This document shows positions 5,802-12,782 of a stretch of 17,377 nt of DNA, one piece after another. The translations under genes were made by a program, and so were the position numbers. Below the pieces are notes generated by a model. It saw only the letters and a program-made list of their open reading frames with translations, ran no database searches and had not been told where the DNA came from. The stretch lies in assembly GCA_043818095.1 (NCBI GenBank), contig JBDRGD010000078.1:1-17377 (forward strand), written 5' to 3'. Numbering within the stretch: the stretch's first letter is position 1; each line of letters starts with the position of its first letter. The stretch comes from JBDRGD01 sp043818095 (GTDB lineage: Bacteria > Chloroflexota > Dehalococcoidia > Dehalococcoidales > RBG-16-60-22).

Positions 5802-8210
5802 TCACGGGGCGCGGCTCATCCAGAGCCGTGAGCCGTCGGTGACCAGCTCGATGGTGCCCTGCGTGTCCGTGCGGAAGATATGCCCGTCAGTCACGATTCC
5901 CGAGAGTCGCTGCAATATCTCCGGGCTGGGGTGCTGAAAACGGTTGTCCGCGCCGGCGGAGATGACCGCCAGGGTGGGGTTGACCGCGGCCAGGAAAGCG
6001 GCGCTGGTGGTGGCGGCGCCGTGGTGGGGGACCTTGAGCACCGTGGCCGCCAGCGGAGCGCGATTCCGGATAAGCTCTTCCTGAGCCTCCTCGCGGATAT
6101 CCGCGGTAAAAAGAAAGCCGATTTCTCCGTCCTTAAGTCGCAGTACGGTGCTGTTGTTATCGACATCTCCGGGTGACCGGCGCAGCATCTCCGGGGTGGG
6201 GCTGAGGATGTCAAGGGTGATATCCGGTCCCAGGGTGACCCGCTGGCCCGCCCGTGCCGCCAGGACGGTCACCCCCCGTTCCCCGAGGAGCTCCTGCCAG
6301 CGGGCATAAAGCGGGGCGTCATCCGCCAGGTCCGGGGCGATAACCCGTTCGACGCGATAGCGCTGGAGGACCTCGACCAGCCCGGCGAGGTGGTCCTGGT
6401 GGGGATGGGTGAGAACCAGCAGCTCGATGGTGCGGTCCCAGAAGGGCAGCTGTTTGCCCAGCTCCAGGCCGATTTTTTCCGGACTCGGCCCGCCGTCGAT
6501 GAGCACTTCTTGGCTGCCCTGCCGGATGAGGATGGCATCGCCCTCGCCCACGTCCAGGAAAGCGACGTGGAGTCGATTGTCCGGCATCGTGGCGGCGGTG
6601 ATAGCGACGAGGGCCGCCGCGACGAATAGCGGGGGAATGACGAATCTCAGGGGCAGCCGCCCCAGGAAGCCACCCGCCGAAGCCAGACCGCTCTTCAGTC
6701 GGGATGCGGTGCCGGTAAGGTAGGGCAGGGCGCTCCGGTGGCGGGACCGGGCAAACGCCGCCAGCGCCAGGTAATAGAGAATGAAAAGCACGGGGCTGAT
6801 GGAAGCCACGGTCAGTCCGGGCAGGGCCAGGGTGTGGGCCAGGGCATTAATATATAAAAGGAAGAGCCAGGTGAGCCATCCCGTAACCTGTGCCGCCGCC
6901 AGGGAAATCCAGCCCAGCAGGCCGGTGACCGCGCCGCTGACGATGACGGCGGGCAGGGCGGGCAGCGCCAGCAGCGTCGTCAGAGGGCTTACCAGCGAGA
7001 TGCTGCCGAAATAATAGCCCACCACGGGGGCCACGGCGAGGACGGCGGCCAGGGTGACGCTCAGGCTGTCGGCGAGGAATTTGAGGGTGGCGCTGAGGCC
7101 GCCGTCGCTATCGGCGACGGCACTGACGGCGCGCCGCGCCAGCGCCTGCAGGGGCGGGAAGAGCAGCACCAGTCCCGCCATGGCGAGGAAGCTCAACTGG
7201 AAGGAGACATCGCGCAGGATATAGGGGCTGATGCCCGCCATGACGGCGGCGGTGAAGAGCAGGGCGATGAGGGCGCTGCGCTGCCGGCCGAGGGCGTCCG
7301 CGCTGAGGAAGAGGCTCACCATGATCGCCGCCCGGACCACCGGCGGGTTCATGCCCGTCAGCAGCGCGTAAAGCCAGGTGATGCCTATGGCGAGCCAGAA
7401 GTAGTAATGCCGTCTCCGGCCGAAGAGCCAGAGTCCCAGGCTCAGCGCCATGCCGGCGATAATCCCGAGGTGCAGTCCGGAAATCGCCAGGAGGTGGGCG
7501 ATGCCGCTGCGGGCGAAGTCCTCCCGGACGCTCTCCGGGATGTTGCCCCTTATCCCCAGGATAATGCCCTGGGCGAGCGCCGCCTCCGGCTCCGGGATGA
7601 CGGCGGCGAAGGTGGCGGCGGCCTGCCCGCGCCGGTCGTACAGCCAGGCCAGCGGCGGGAACCCCTGTTCCCTGGCGGATACGGTGATTTGCGGGTAGCG
7701 CACCACGGAGTAGATGTCTTTTCCGGCGAGGTAACCCGGATAGTCGAAATCGTCGAAGCGGGGCGGTGCCTCCGGTTTTCCGGTGACCGTCAGCAGATCA
7801 CCGTACTCGTAGACCGGGTAGCGGGGCGCGGAAAGCCGCAGCTTCCCGGCAACCGGCTGCCAGCCGTCCGGCCGCATTATCCCGGTGACCTTCAGGTCCA
7901 GACGCTGGACGGTGTCCGCAGCCTCCGGGGCGGAGGAGACGATGCCCTGAAGGGTCACCTCCCCGCGGTCACGGTAGTAGCGCAGGTCTGCCTCCGTGAA
8001 ATTATGGAGGCTGCCGTAAGCGTAGACGGCGGCGATAAGAAAAGCGAACAGCCCCAGGCTTGCCAGGATAATGGGGCGCGGATACCGGCGGAAGTAGAAA
8101 AGGAGGGGGAGGGGCAGCAGACCCGCGGCGATGAGCCAGGGGGGCAGGGAATACCATGTTCCGGCAACGATGCCCGCCAGCCAGAGAACACTAAGGAAAA
8201 TAAGCGCCAT
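5802..8210 (-). CDS. comEC: DNA internalisation competence protein ComEC/Rec2
   Basis: Polytopic membrane protein thought to form the channel through which single-stranded DNA enters during natural transformation. The 802 residues show three parts in order: N-terminal membrane segments with an OB-like DUF4131 region (about 1-190); the competence domain with GIILGIRGNIPESVREDFARSG and HLLAISGLHLGIIAG at about 212-250 and many membrane helices to about 540; and a C-terminal metallo-beta-lactamase-like domain from LHVAFLDVGEGDAILI. The metal motif HPHQDH is at 602-607, with VPHHG further on. Length and three-domain order are those of full ComEC. It starts 11 bp after comEA with GGGAAG as ribosome binding site, so the two are surely co-transcribed. 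Confidence 0.95.
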   Translation of the reverse strand: MALIFLSVLWLAGIVAGTWYSLPPWLIAAGLLPLPLLFYFRRYPRPIILASLGLFAFLIAAVYAYGSLHNFTEADLRYYRDRGEVTLQGIVSSAPEAADTVQRLDLKVTGIMRPDGWQPVAGKLRLSAPRYPVYEYGDLLTVTGKPEAPPRFDDFDYPGYLAGKDIYSVVRYPQITVSAREQGFPPLAWLYDRRGQAAATFAAVIPEPEAALAQGIILGIRGNIPESVREDFARSGIAHLLAISGLHLGIIAGMALSLGLWLFGRRRHYYFWLAIGITWLYALLTGMNPPVVRAAIMVSLFLSADALGRQRSALIALLFTAAVMAGISPYILRDVSFQLSFLAMAGLVLLFPPLQALARRAVSAVADSDGGLSATLKFLADSLSVTLAAVLAVAPVVGYYFGSISLVSPLTTLLALPALPAVIVSGAVTGLLGWISLAAAQVTGWLTWLFLLYINALAHTLALPGLTVASISPVLFILYYLALAAFARSRHRSALPYLTGTASRLKSGLASAGGFLGRLPLRFVIPPLFVAAALVAITAATMPDNRLHVAFLDVGEGDAILIRQGSQEVLIDGGPSPEKIGLELGKQLPFWDRTIELLVLTHPHQDHLAGLVEVLQRYRVERVIAPDLADDAPLYARWQELLGERGVTVLAARAGQRVTLGPDITLDILSPTPEMLRRSPGDVDNNSTVLRLKDGEIGFLFTADIREEAQEELIRNRAPLAATVLKVPHHGAATTSAAFLAAVNPTLAVISAGADNRFQHPSPEILQRLSGIVTDGHIFRTDTQGTIELVTDGSRLWMSRAP

Positions 8211-8221
8211 TTTTCTTCCCG

Positions 8222-8725
8222 TTACTCCGCCACGGTAATCAGGTCCCGGATGCGTTCGTAAGTGTCCGTGCCGATGCCGTCAACCTGCATGATTTCTGCG
8301 GTGCTGCGGAAACCGCCGTTATCCTCCCGGTAGCGGATAATCGCTCCGGCGCGTGTTTCCCCGATGCCGGGGAGGGCTTCCAGGAGCCAGCTCTCCGCCG
8401 TGTTGATGTTGACGCGCTGCGGGGCTTCCGCGGGGCGTTCGCCAACGTAAAGATAGTATCGTGGGGGTGCCGTGGTGTCGGCGGTACCGCCGGCGGCCTG
8501 GAGCAGTTCCGGCAGGGTATCTTCCCCGTTCAGGGGATAGAAACCGGGACGGCTGACGTTGCCGCTGACATAGATTTCCCCCGACAACGGCGGGGGAGGG
8601 GACAGCGAGATTTCCAGCGGGGGCGGCGGGGCATAGCGCGCCACGATAAATACGCCGCCCGCGACAATGACCAGCGCCAGGCAGATAATAATGACGCCAC
8701 CCAGTTTTTGTGAGCCGGTGGTCAT
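8222..8725 (-). CDS. comEA: DNA-binding competence protein ComEA
   Basis: Membrane-anchored DNA receptor for transformation that captures double-stranded DNA outside the membrane and passes it to ComEC. The protein has 167 residues: one membrane anchor (about 9-29), a Pro-rich linker (33-47), an SLBB domain (50-93, GEIYVSGNVSRPGFYPL) and a helix-hairpin-helix DNA-binding domain (105-165) with VNINTAESWLLEALPGIGE and a second VDGIG turn. GGAG lies 4 bases before the ATG. It is followed directly by comEC and lies 50 bp after the stop codon of the upstream trkA gene; no convincing promoter is visible in that gap. Confidence 0.96.
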   Translation of the reverse strand: MTTGSQKLGGVIIICLALVIVAGGVFIVARYAPPPPLEISLSPPPPLSGEIYVSGNVSRPGFYPLNGEDTLPELLQAAGGTADTTAPPRYYLYVGERPAEAPQRVNINTAESWLLEALPGIGETRAGAIIRYREDNGGFRSTAEIMQVDGIGTDTYERIRDLITVAE

Positions 8726-8775
8726 GGTTCTCCGCGGTAAAGAGTTTTGTCCCGGTGGCCGGGCATGCCGCTGCT

Positions 8776-9438
8776 TCAGGCGCCGGTGAGAGAGGTGCGC
8801 AGTTCCTCTTCCTGCTCGGCGGGGGTCAGCGCGATGATTTCGTCGTTCTCACGGATGATGGTGTTGGCGACGGGAACGTGCGGAGTGCCTTCCCGGGGGA
8901 TAATCAGCGCCAGGCGGCTGTCCTTGGGCAGGTTGAGCTCCTTCACCGTTTTTCCCACCGAGGTGGATTCTGCGGCAATCCTGATGTTCACGATTTCCAG
9001 CCCCTTATCGCTGATATCGAGCAGGTGGATCAGCGGGTGGGTGGGGACCTCGTGCTGAATTGCTTCCAGGATAATCTTGGTGGAGCTCACGGTCACATCG
9101 ACGCCCAGCTTCTTGAAGAGGGTCTCCCGGCGCGGGTTGCGGAGACGGGCAATCGTCCGGGGCACGTTGAAGCGGTGCTTGGCGACCTGGCAGGAAACCA
9201 GGTTATCCTCGTCGTCGCCGGTGACCGCCACGAACATGTCCGCCCGGCCCGTGCCGACGTCGGCCAGGGTGGCGGCCTCGCAGCCGTCACCGCGCACGCA
9301 GACGCTGCCCAGCAGCTCGTTGATGCGCTCGAAGACCACCGGGTTTTTCTCGAGGACGAGGATCTCGTGTCCTTCCTGAATCAGGGTCTTGGACAGGAAA
9401 TAGCCGACCCTCCCTCCGCCGATAATGATGATATACAT
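8776..9438 (-). CDS. trkA: TrkA-type potassium uptake regulatory protein (RCK_N + RCK_C)
   Basis: Cytoplasmic regulatory subunit of potassium or other ion transport. The 220-residue protein has an N-terminal Rossmann RCK_N domain (1-118), with GGGRVG at 7-12 and Glu30 at the end of the second strand as expected for NAD(H) binding, and a C-terminal RCK_C/TrkA_C domain (about 135-215). Its ATG (9438-9436) overlaps the TAA stop of the preceding RCK_N gene by one base (TAATG), so the pair are translationally coupled and probably assemble together. No TrkH/KtrB membrane subunit is in the window; the nearest transporter is the APC permease two genes further upstream. Confidence 0.92.
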   Translation of the reverse strand: MYIIIIGGGRVGYFLSKTLIQEGHEILVLEKNPVVFERINELLGSVCVRGDGCEAATLADVGTGRADMFVAVTGDDEDNLVSCQVAKHRFNVPRTIARLRNPRRETLFKKLGVDVTVSSTKIILEAIQHEVPTHPLIHLLDISDKGLEIVNIRIAAESTSVGKTVKELNLPKDSRLALIIPREGTPHVPVANTIIRENDEIIALTPAEQEEELRTSLTGA

Positions 9439-9845
9439 TAGGGTGCTTTACTCTCCAGGCGCTCTTTCAGCAGGTGGGCGAATACCGTGGTGGGGCTGAT
9501 GGCCTCGATGCCCAGGGAAACGTACATTTCCTGGCGGAGGTGGTCATAGATACGGCAAATCACCCGCGGGACGTTAAAGATGTGTTTGGCTATCTGCGCC
9601 GCCATGACGTTGCGGTTGTCCCCCTGGGTGAGGGCGATAAAGACGTCCGCCTTCTCAATCCCGGCTTTTTTCAGCGATTCTTCGTCCGCGCCGCTGCCCA
9701 GCAGCGCCGTGCCGGAGAAGTTCGCCGGGAGGCGCCGGAAGCTGTAGGAATCGATATCCAGGACACTGACCTTGTGCCCTTCTGTGTCCAGCAGCGAGGC
9801 GAGCATCGCGCCCACCCTGCCGCAGCCCATGATTACTACATTCAT
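9438..9845 (-). CDS. TrkA-N (RCK_N) domain protein, single domain
   Basis: A 135-residue protein consisting of one Rossmann domain: MGCGRVG at 6-12 is the dinucleotide loop and Asp30 the expected ribose-binding acid. The rest (ADVFIALTQGDNRNVMAAQIAKHIFNVPRVI) is typical of TrkA_N. It stops where a full TrkA would continue into RCK_C; there is no frameshifted remainder, because the next gene begins at once with its own RCK_N. Together the two genes give the composition RCK_N plus RCK_N-RCK_C, rather like a four-domain TrkA missing one RCK_C. The ribosome binding site is weak. A role as partner subunit of the downstream TrkA is inferred from the TAATG coupling. Confidence 0.88.
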   Translation of the reverse strand: MNVVIMGCGRVGAMLASLLDTEGHKVSVLDIDSYSFRRLPANFSGTALLGSGADEESLKKAGIEKADVFIALTQGDNRNVMAAQIAKHIFNVPRVICRIYDHLRQEMYVSLGIEAISPTTVFAHLLKERLESKAP

Positions 9846-9867
9846 TTTAAATTGTTTCTCTTAATCC

Positions 9868-10284
9868 TTACTGATGATATAATAGCACGGGGCAGGGGGC
9901 ATTTTTCAAGACGTAGGGAACGACGTTGCCCAGACTGAACTGCCCGAAACGTTTTTTGTAGCTGATTCCCATCAGAATCAGGTCGCTTTCCCTCTCCGCC
10001 GCCTCATCGATTATCGCCGGTCCCGCTTCCCGCGCCTGGAGAACGTCAGTGTCGATGGTCATGTCCTCTTCCTCGGCGACCTGCTCGATGTGGTCGAGGA
10101 GCTGCTCGGCTTCCTTGATTTCCGACTCGATTTCGGCATCGAGGGGCAGGGCGCGCTTGATGGTAATCACGCAGACCGCCCAGATGACGCCCTTGTCTTT
10201 CTTCGCGAGGCGGCAGGCAAGGCGCATCGTCTCGTCGTCCGCCCCGCGGCCCGCCACCGGTACCAGGATTTTCTTGAATTCCAT
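9868..10284 (-). CDS. universal stress protein (UspA family)
   Basis: Small cytoplasmic alpha/beta protein of the Usp family (138 residues). It begins KKILVPVAGRGADDETMRLACRLA and ends DLILMGISYKKRFGQFSLGNVVPYVLKNAPCPVLLY, the classic Usp start and end. The ATP-binding signature G-x2-G-x9-G-(S/T) is degenerate: G106 is kept, but the second Gly is Tyr109 and the final Ser/Thr is Asn120, so nucleotide binding may be lost or altered. It is first in the row usp, RCK_N, trkA and follows the permease, which suggests a part in regulating transport. The ribosome binding site is weak (AAGG close to the ATG). Confidence 0.9.
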   Translation of the reverse strand: MEFKKILVPVAGRGADDETMRLACRLAKKDKGVIWAVCVITIKRALPLDAEIESEIKEAEQLLDHIEQVAEEEDMTIDTDVLQAREAGPAIIDEAAERESDLILMGISYKKRFGQFSLGNVVPYVLKNAPCPVLLYHQ

Positions 10285-10325
10285 GCCTTAACTCAGACTG
10301 TCCTGTTTTCAGGGTAATCTTGGGT

Positions 10326-10354
10326 ATTATAAACCAGCCGTTAAAATTCTACAA
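10326..10354 (-). promoter_or_regulatory. probable promoter of usp-RCK-trkA(-comEA-comEC)
   Basis: The minus strand carries TTGTAG (10354-10349), a 17-bp spacer and a perfect TATAAT (10331-10326). Transcription would begin near 10319, giving a leader of about 35 bases before the usp ATG. It lies in the 87-bp gap after the permease gene, so usp may be expressed both from here and by read-through. Confidence 0.6.
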
Positions 10355-10371
10355 CACCTGTCCGTCCCGGT

Positions 10372-11835
10372 CTATTCCTCCGGCTTTCTATCCTGCGGGA
10401 GATGGGCACGGGCATCGACGGAACGGCGGTATCTCCGGAAGAAGTAGTAGATGACAAACCCTATCGCCATCCAGCCCAGGCCCGCCCAGCGGCTGTAGGG
10501 CTGCGTCGCCATGATAATCACCCAGATGGCGGCGGTAGTGGTGAAGCCGATTAAAGCGCTTACCGGCAGCTCTTTGCCCCTCACCCTGATATTGAGGGCG
10601 AGCTTGAACGGGCGGGGTAGCTCCGGCTTGCGGATTCTGAGGCTGAGAATGGAAGCATGGGCGAACATGAAAGCCAGCAGGGAACCAAAGACGTAGAGGG
10701 CGCCCATGTTCTCATAGACATTCGGCGCGAAAAAGCCGGGTATGAGGATGACGATGGCGGCAATGCTGAAGGTGATGATGGCGATGTGGGGCGTCTTGAA
10801 ACGGTGGTGTACCCGGCTCAGCACCGGCGGCACCAGGTTATGACTGCCCAGGGAGAAGGCGAGGCGCGAGATGCCGATAAGTCCCGCGTTGGTGGCGATA
10901 AGCAGGATGGTGCCGGCAAGAACGGCGATAAGCGGCTTGAGGACGGTGCGCAGTAACTCCAGGGGCAGGTTGTAAGCGATACCGGCGACGGGGTCGCGGG
11001 CCCACTCTGTGGCGAGTTCCTGCGGGGACATCGCGGAGAGGGAGACCAGGGAAATCCCGGCGAAGATGACGAGCACGGTGATAATCATCAGGATAAGGGC
11101 GCGGGGGACCTGGCGTTCCGGCTGCTTGGTCTCCTCCGCCATCTGGGATATTGTCTCGATGCCGGTGTAAGCGATGGACGCCATGGCGATGCCCAGCACT
11201 AGGTGCTCCGTGCTCGGCCAGTTTTCCACTATCCGCCGGAGGAGCAAGGTGGGGTTGAAAATAATAATGAATCCGATGACCACTAGGGACACCTGCGTGA
11301 AGATGTCTAGGATGGCGGACCCGATATTGATGAAGGAGGTCTCCTTGATGCCGATAACATTGAGCGTCATCAGGAAAGTGACGATGCCGATGGACATGAG
11401 GGTCCCGAAGAAGGGAGAGGTCTTGAAAGGTTCCCAGAAATAGCCCAGATAGGGGGGAATGGTAAAAGCGGAGATGGAGATGGTAACGATGTAGCTGAGC
11501 ATCAGCGCCCACCCGGCGGTAAAGCCGGCAAGGTCGTTAAAGCCGTGCCGGGCGAAGCTGGCCGACCCGCCCGCTTCCGGCAGTGTCGCCGTCCCCTCCG
11601 CGTAGGTCAGCGCGGTAAAGACGAACAGGACCCCGGCGATGCCCAGGGCCACGGGCGTCGCGCCCAGGGCGACCACGGCGACAATCCCCAGGGCATAATA
11701 AATGGAGGAGCCGACGTTGCCGTAACCGGCGCTGAAAACAGCGGCAACACCAAGGACGCGGCGCAGGCGGAAACGCTTGATGCGTCTGGGACGGACTACT
11801 CTATCGCCGGGTCTCCGGCGCCAGGTTTGCGCCAT
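10372..11835 (-). CDS. APC-superfamily permease (amino acid or cation transporter)
   Basis: Integral membrane secondary transporter of 487 residues with about 12 predicted hydrophobic helices and Arg/Lys-rich ends (RRRPGDRVVRPRRIKRFRLRR at the start, RRYRRS near the end). APC hallmarks are GYGNVGSSIYYALG in the first helix, ALTYAEGTATLPEAGGSASFARHGF and AYTGIETISQMAEETKQPERQVPRAL. Substrate cannot be read from the sequence. Many relatives carry a Usp-like C-terminal domain; here that domain is absent, but a separate Usp gene follows 87 bp downstream, then two RCK proteins. The known potassium importer KimA combines an APC-type membrane part with a Usp-like domain, so potassium is a possibility as well as amino acids (inference). 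It is transcribed divergently from the HTH gene. Confidence 0.9.
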   Translation of the reverse strand: MAQTWRRRPGDRVVRPRRIKRFRLRRVLGVAAVFSAGYGNVGSSIYYALGIVAVVALGATPVALGIAGVLFVFTALTYAEGTATLPEAGGSASFARHGFNDLAGFTAGWALMLSYIVTISISAFTIPPYLGYFWEPFKTSPFFGTLMSIGIVTFLMTLNVIGIKETSFINIGSAILDIFTQVSLVVIGFIIIFNPTLLLRRIVENWPSTEHLVLGIAMASIAYTGIETISQMAEETKQPERQVPRALILMIITVLVIFAGISLVSLSAMSPQELATEWARDPVAGIAYNLPLELLRTVLKPLIAVLAGTILLIATNAGLIGISRLAFSLGSHNLVPPVLSRVHHRFKTPHIAIITFSIAAIVILIPGFFAPNVYENMGALYVFGSLLAFMFAHASILSLRIRKPELPRPFKLALNIRVRGKELPVSALIGFTTTAAIWVIIMATQPYSRWAGLGWMAIGFVIYYFFRRYRRSVDARAHLPQDRKPEE

Positions 11836-11870
11836 AATAATCTTTTGTGGTTATGATGCCACAGACTTGC

Positions 11871-11899
11871 ATTGTAAACTTTCCGTTGCCGGATGTCAA
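11871..11899 (-). promoter_or_regulatory. sigma-70 promoter of the APC permease
   Basis: Minus-strand TTGACA (11899-11894), 17-bp spacer, TACAAT (11876-11871): perfect -35 and five of six -10 bases. Predicted start near 11864, leader about 29 bases. The leader contains TGTGG-N8-CCACA (11846-11863), a short inverted repeat of unknown meaning. Confidence 0.75.
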
Positions 11900-11911
11900 A
11901 TAGGCACCTTG

Positions 11912-11940
11912 TTGACAAATGGCATGATAATGGCTATAAT
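11912..11940 (+). promoter_or_regulatory. consensus sigma-70 promoter of the HTH regulator
   Basis: TTGACA (11912-11917), exactly 17 bp, TATAAT (11935-11940): a fully consensus promoter. Transcription should start near 11946-11948, at or just before the ATG at 11949, so the mRNA is probably leaderless. Its -35 box is 12 bp from the -35 box of the divergent permease promoter. Confidence 0.85.
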
Positions 11941-11950
11941 ATGCCATTAT
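11918..11950. promoter_or_regulatory. candidate operator around the -10 box of the HTH gene
   Basis: ATAATGGC (11927-11934) and GCCATTAT (11943-11950) are exact reverse complements separated by 8 bases that contain the -10 box, with a half-site centre spacing of 16 bp. A further half-site AATGGCAT (11918-11925) is also an exact inverted partner of ATGCCATT (11941-11948). A dimer bound here would cover the -10 box and start codon, so autorepression by the HTH protein is the simplest reading. The assignment of the binding protein is inference. Confidence 0.65.
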
Positions 11951-12218
11951 GACTTCTCAGGATAATGCGCGTGTCATCATCAAGACCCGGGTGTTCCAGC
12001 TTTGCGACCGCCGGTATCGCAATTTGTGCGAAATGGCACATGCCATGGGCATCTCCGTGAGCCAGGTCTACCGCGTGCGGGAAGGCAAGCGCAGCATCAA
12101 CCAGAAGTTCATCATCGGGGCGAAGATGGCTTTTCCGGACATGTCCATTGACGAGCTTTTCTACCTGGAAGAAGCGGCGGCGCCTTCCCCGGGGAAAGAA
12201 AGCGCCAGGGTTGCCTGA
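11949..12218 (+). CDS. small helix-turn-helix transcriptional regulator
   Basis: An 89-residue protein, the only plus-strand gene in the right three quarters of the window. Residues 25-48 (NLCEMAHAMGISVSQVYRVREG) form a helix-turn-helix of the XRE/Cro kind, followed by KRSINQKFIIGAKMAFPDMSIDELFYLEE, which fits the last helices of a compact HTH domain. There is no ligand-binding or dimerisation domain; the last 15 residues are Ala/Pro-rich and probably disordered. I do not recognise a named family member. The gene has a consensus promoter with an overlapping inverted repeat and no ribosome binding site, since the ATG sits at the predicted transcription start. It is divergent from the permease and ends 14 bp from the convergent def gene. 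Control of itself and perhaps the permease is inferred from position. Confidence 0.85.
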   Translation: MTSQDNARVIIKTRVFQLCDRRYRNLCEMAHAMGISVSQVYRVREGKRSINQKFIIGAKMAFPDMSIDELFYLEEAAAPSPGKESARVA

Positions 12219-12232
12219 ACTAACCCCGGCGG

Positions 12233-12748
12233 TCATTCCGTGTCGGGTTCGTCTTCCGGGGATTCCCCCTCCGGCACCGGTTCCACCTTGCGCAGCTGGC
12301 TCTCGTCTTCCAGGCGGTCGATGTAAATCATGCCGTTCAGGTGGTCGATTTCATGTTCCAGCGCCTGGGCGAGAAGGTCGGTCGCCCGGATGCGGACCTC
12401 TTTCCCGTCGCGGTCGCGCCCCTTGACGGTGACCGTTTCCGACCGCGTGATTTCGCCGAAGTATCCCGGCAGGCTGAGACAGCCTTCATCGATGACGCGT
12501 TCCCCGCGTGTCCGGACGATTTCCGGGTTAATCAGGACGATGTCTTCCTCATCCGGTATGCCGATGACGATGACCCGCAGGGAAACGCCGACCTGCGGCG
12601 CCGCCAGCCCGACGCGCCCCGGGGCATCATGCATCGTCTCCAGCATGTCATTGATCAGACGCTGCACCGAGCGGTCGATGCTGGTGACTTTCCGGGCCTT
12701 CTGCCGGAGGACGGGGTCGGGGAGCGTGCGTATCGGAAGAATCGCCAT
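12233..12748 (-). CDS. def: peptide deformylase
   Basis: Metalloprotease that removes the formyl group from the initiator Met of new proteins. The 171-residue protein has motif II EGCLSLPG (Cys90) and motif III HEIDH (His132, Glu133, His136), giving the three metal ligands and catalytic Glu. Motif I reads RVGLAAPQ at 45-52, where the family pattern is G-x-GLAA-x-Q; the preceding APG suggests either an inserted Arg or a Gly-to-Arg change. The C-terminal 20 residues are acidic and probably disordered. ATG 12748 is chosen because GGAG lies 6 bases upstream; an in-frame TTG at 12760 overlaps that ribosome binding site. Last gene of the row after priA (34-bp gap). No fmt gene follows, since the HTH gene converges from the other side. 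Confidence 0.95.
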   Translation of the reverse strand: MAILPIRTLPDPVLRQKARKVTSIDRSVQRLINDMLETMHDAPGRVGLAAPQVGVSLRVIVIGIPDEEDIVLINPEIVRTRGERVIDEGCLSLPGYFGEITRSETVTVKGRDRDGKEVRIRATDLLAQALEHEIDHLNGMIYIDRLEDESQLRKVEPVPEGESPEDEPDTE

Positions 12749-12754
12749 AACGGT

Positions 12755-12758
12755 CTCC
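12755..12758 (-). promoter_or_regulatory. ribosome binding site deciding the def start
   Basis: Minus-strand GGAG with a 6-base spacer to ATG 12748. The competing in-frame TTG (12760-12758) overlaps the site and would have none of its own. Confidence 0.65.
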
Positions 12759-12782
12759 AAAGGGCGCTGCTTCCCGATTTTA

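Noticed and set aside
7407..8261. 284-codon plus-strand open frame opposite comEC
   Set aside because: Gly/Arg/Asp-rich translation without motifs; an antisense artefact of GC-rich codon use in comEC.
8751..8763. CCCGG-TGG-CCGGG hairpin between trkA and comEA as a terminator
   Set aside because: Stem is short and no T tract follows in the direction of transcription.
8710..9441. 243-codon plus-strand open frame opposite trkA
   Set aside because: Runs antisense along the whole trkA gene, which has clear RCK domains; no domain or ribosome binding site of its own.
12185..12196. 12-bp perfect palindrome TTCCCCGGGGAA at the end of the HTH gene
   Set aside because: Lies within coding sequence; without a T tract it is not a terminator, and such palindromes are expected occasionally in GC-rich DNA.
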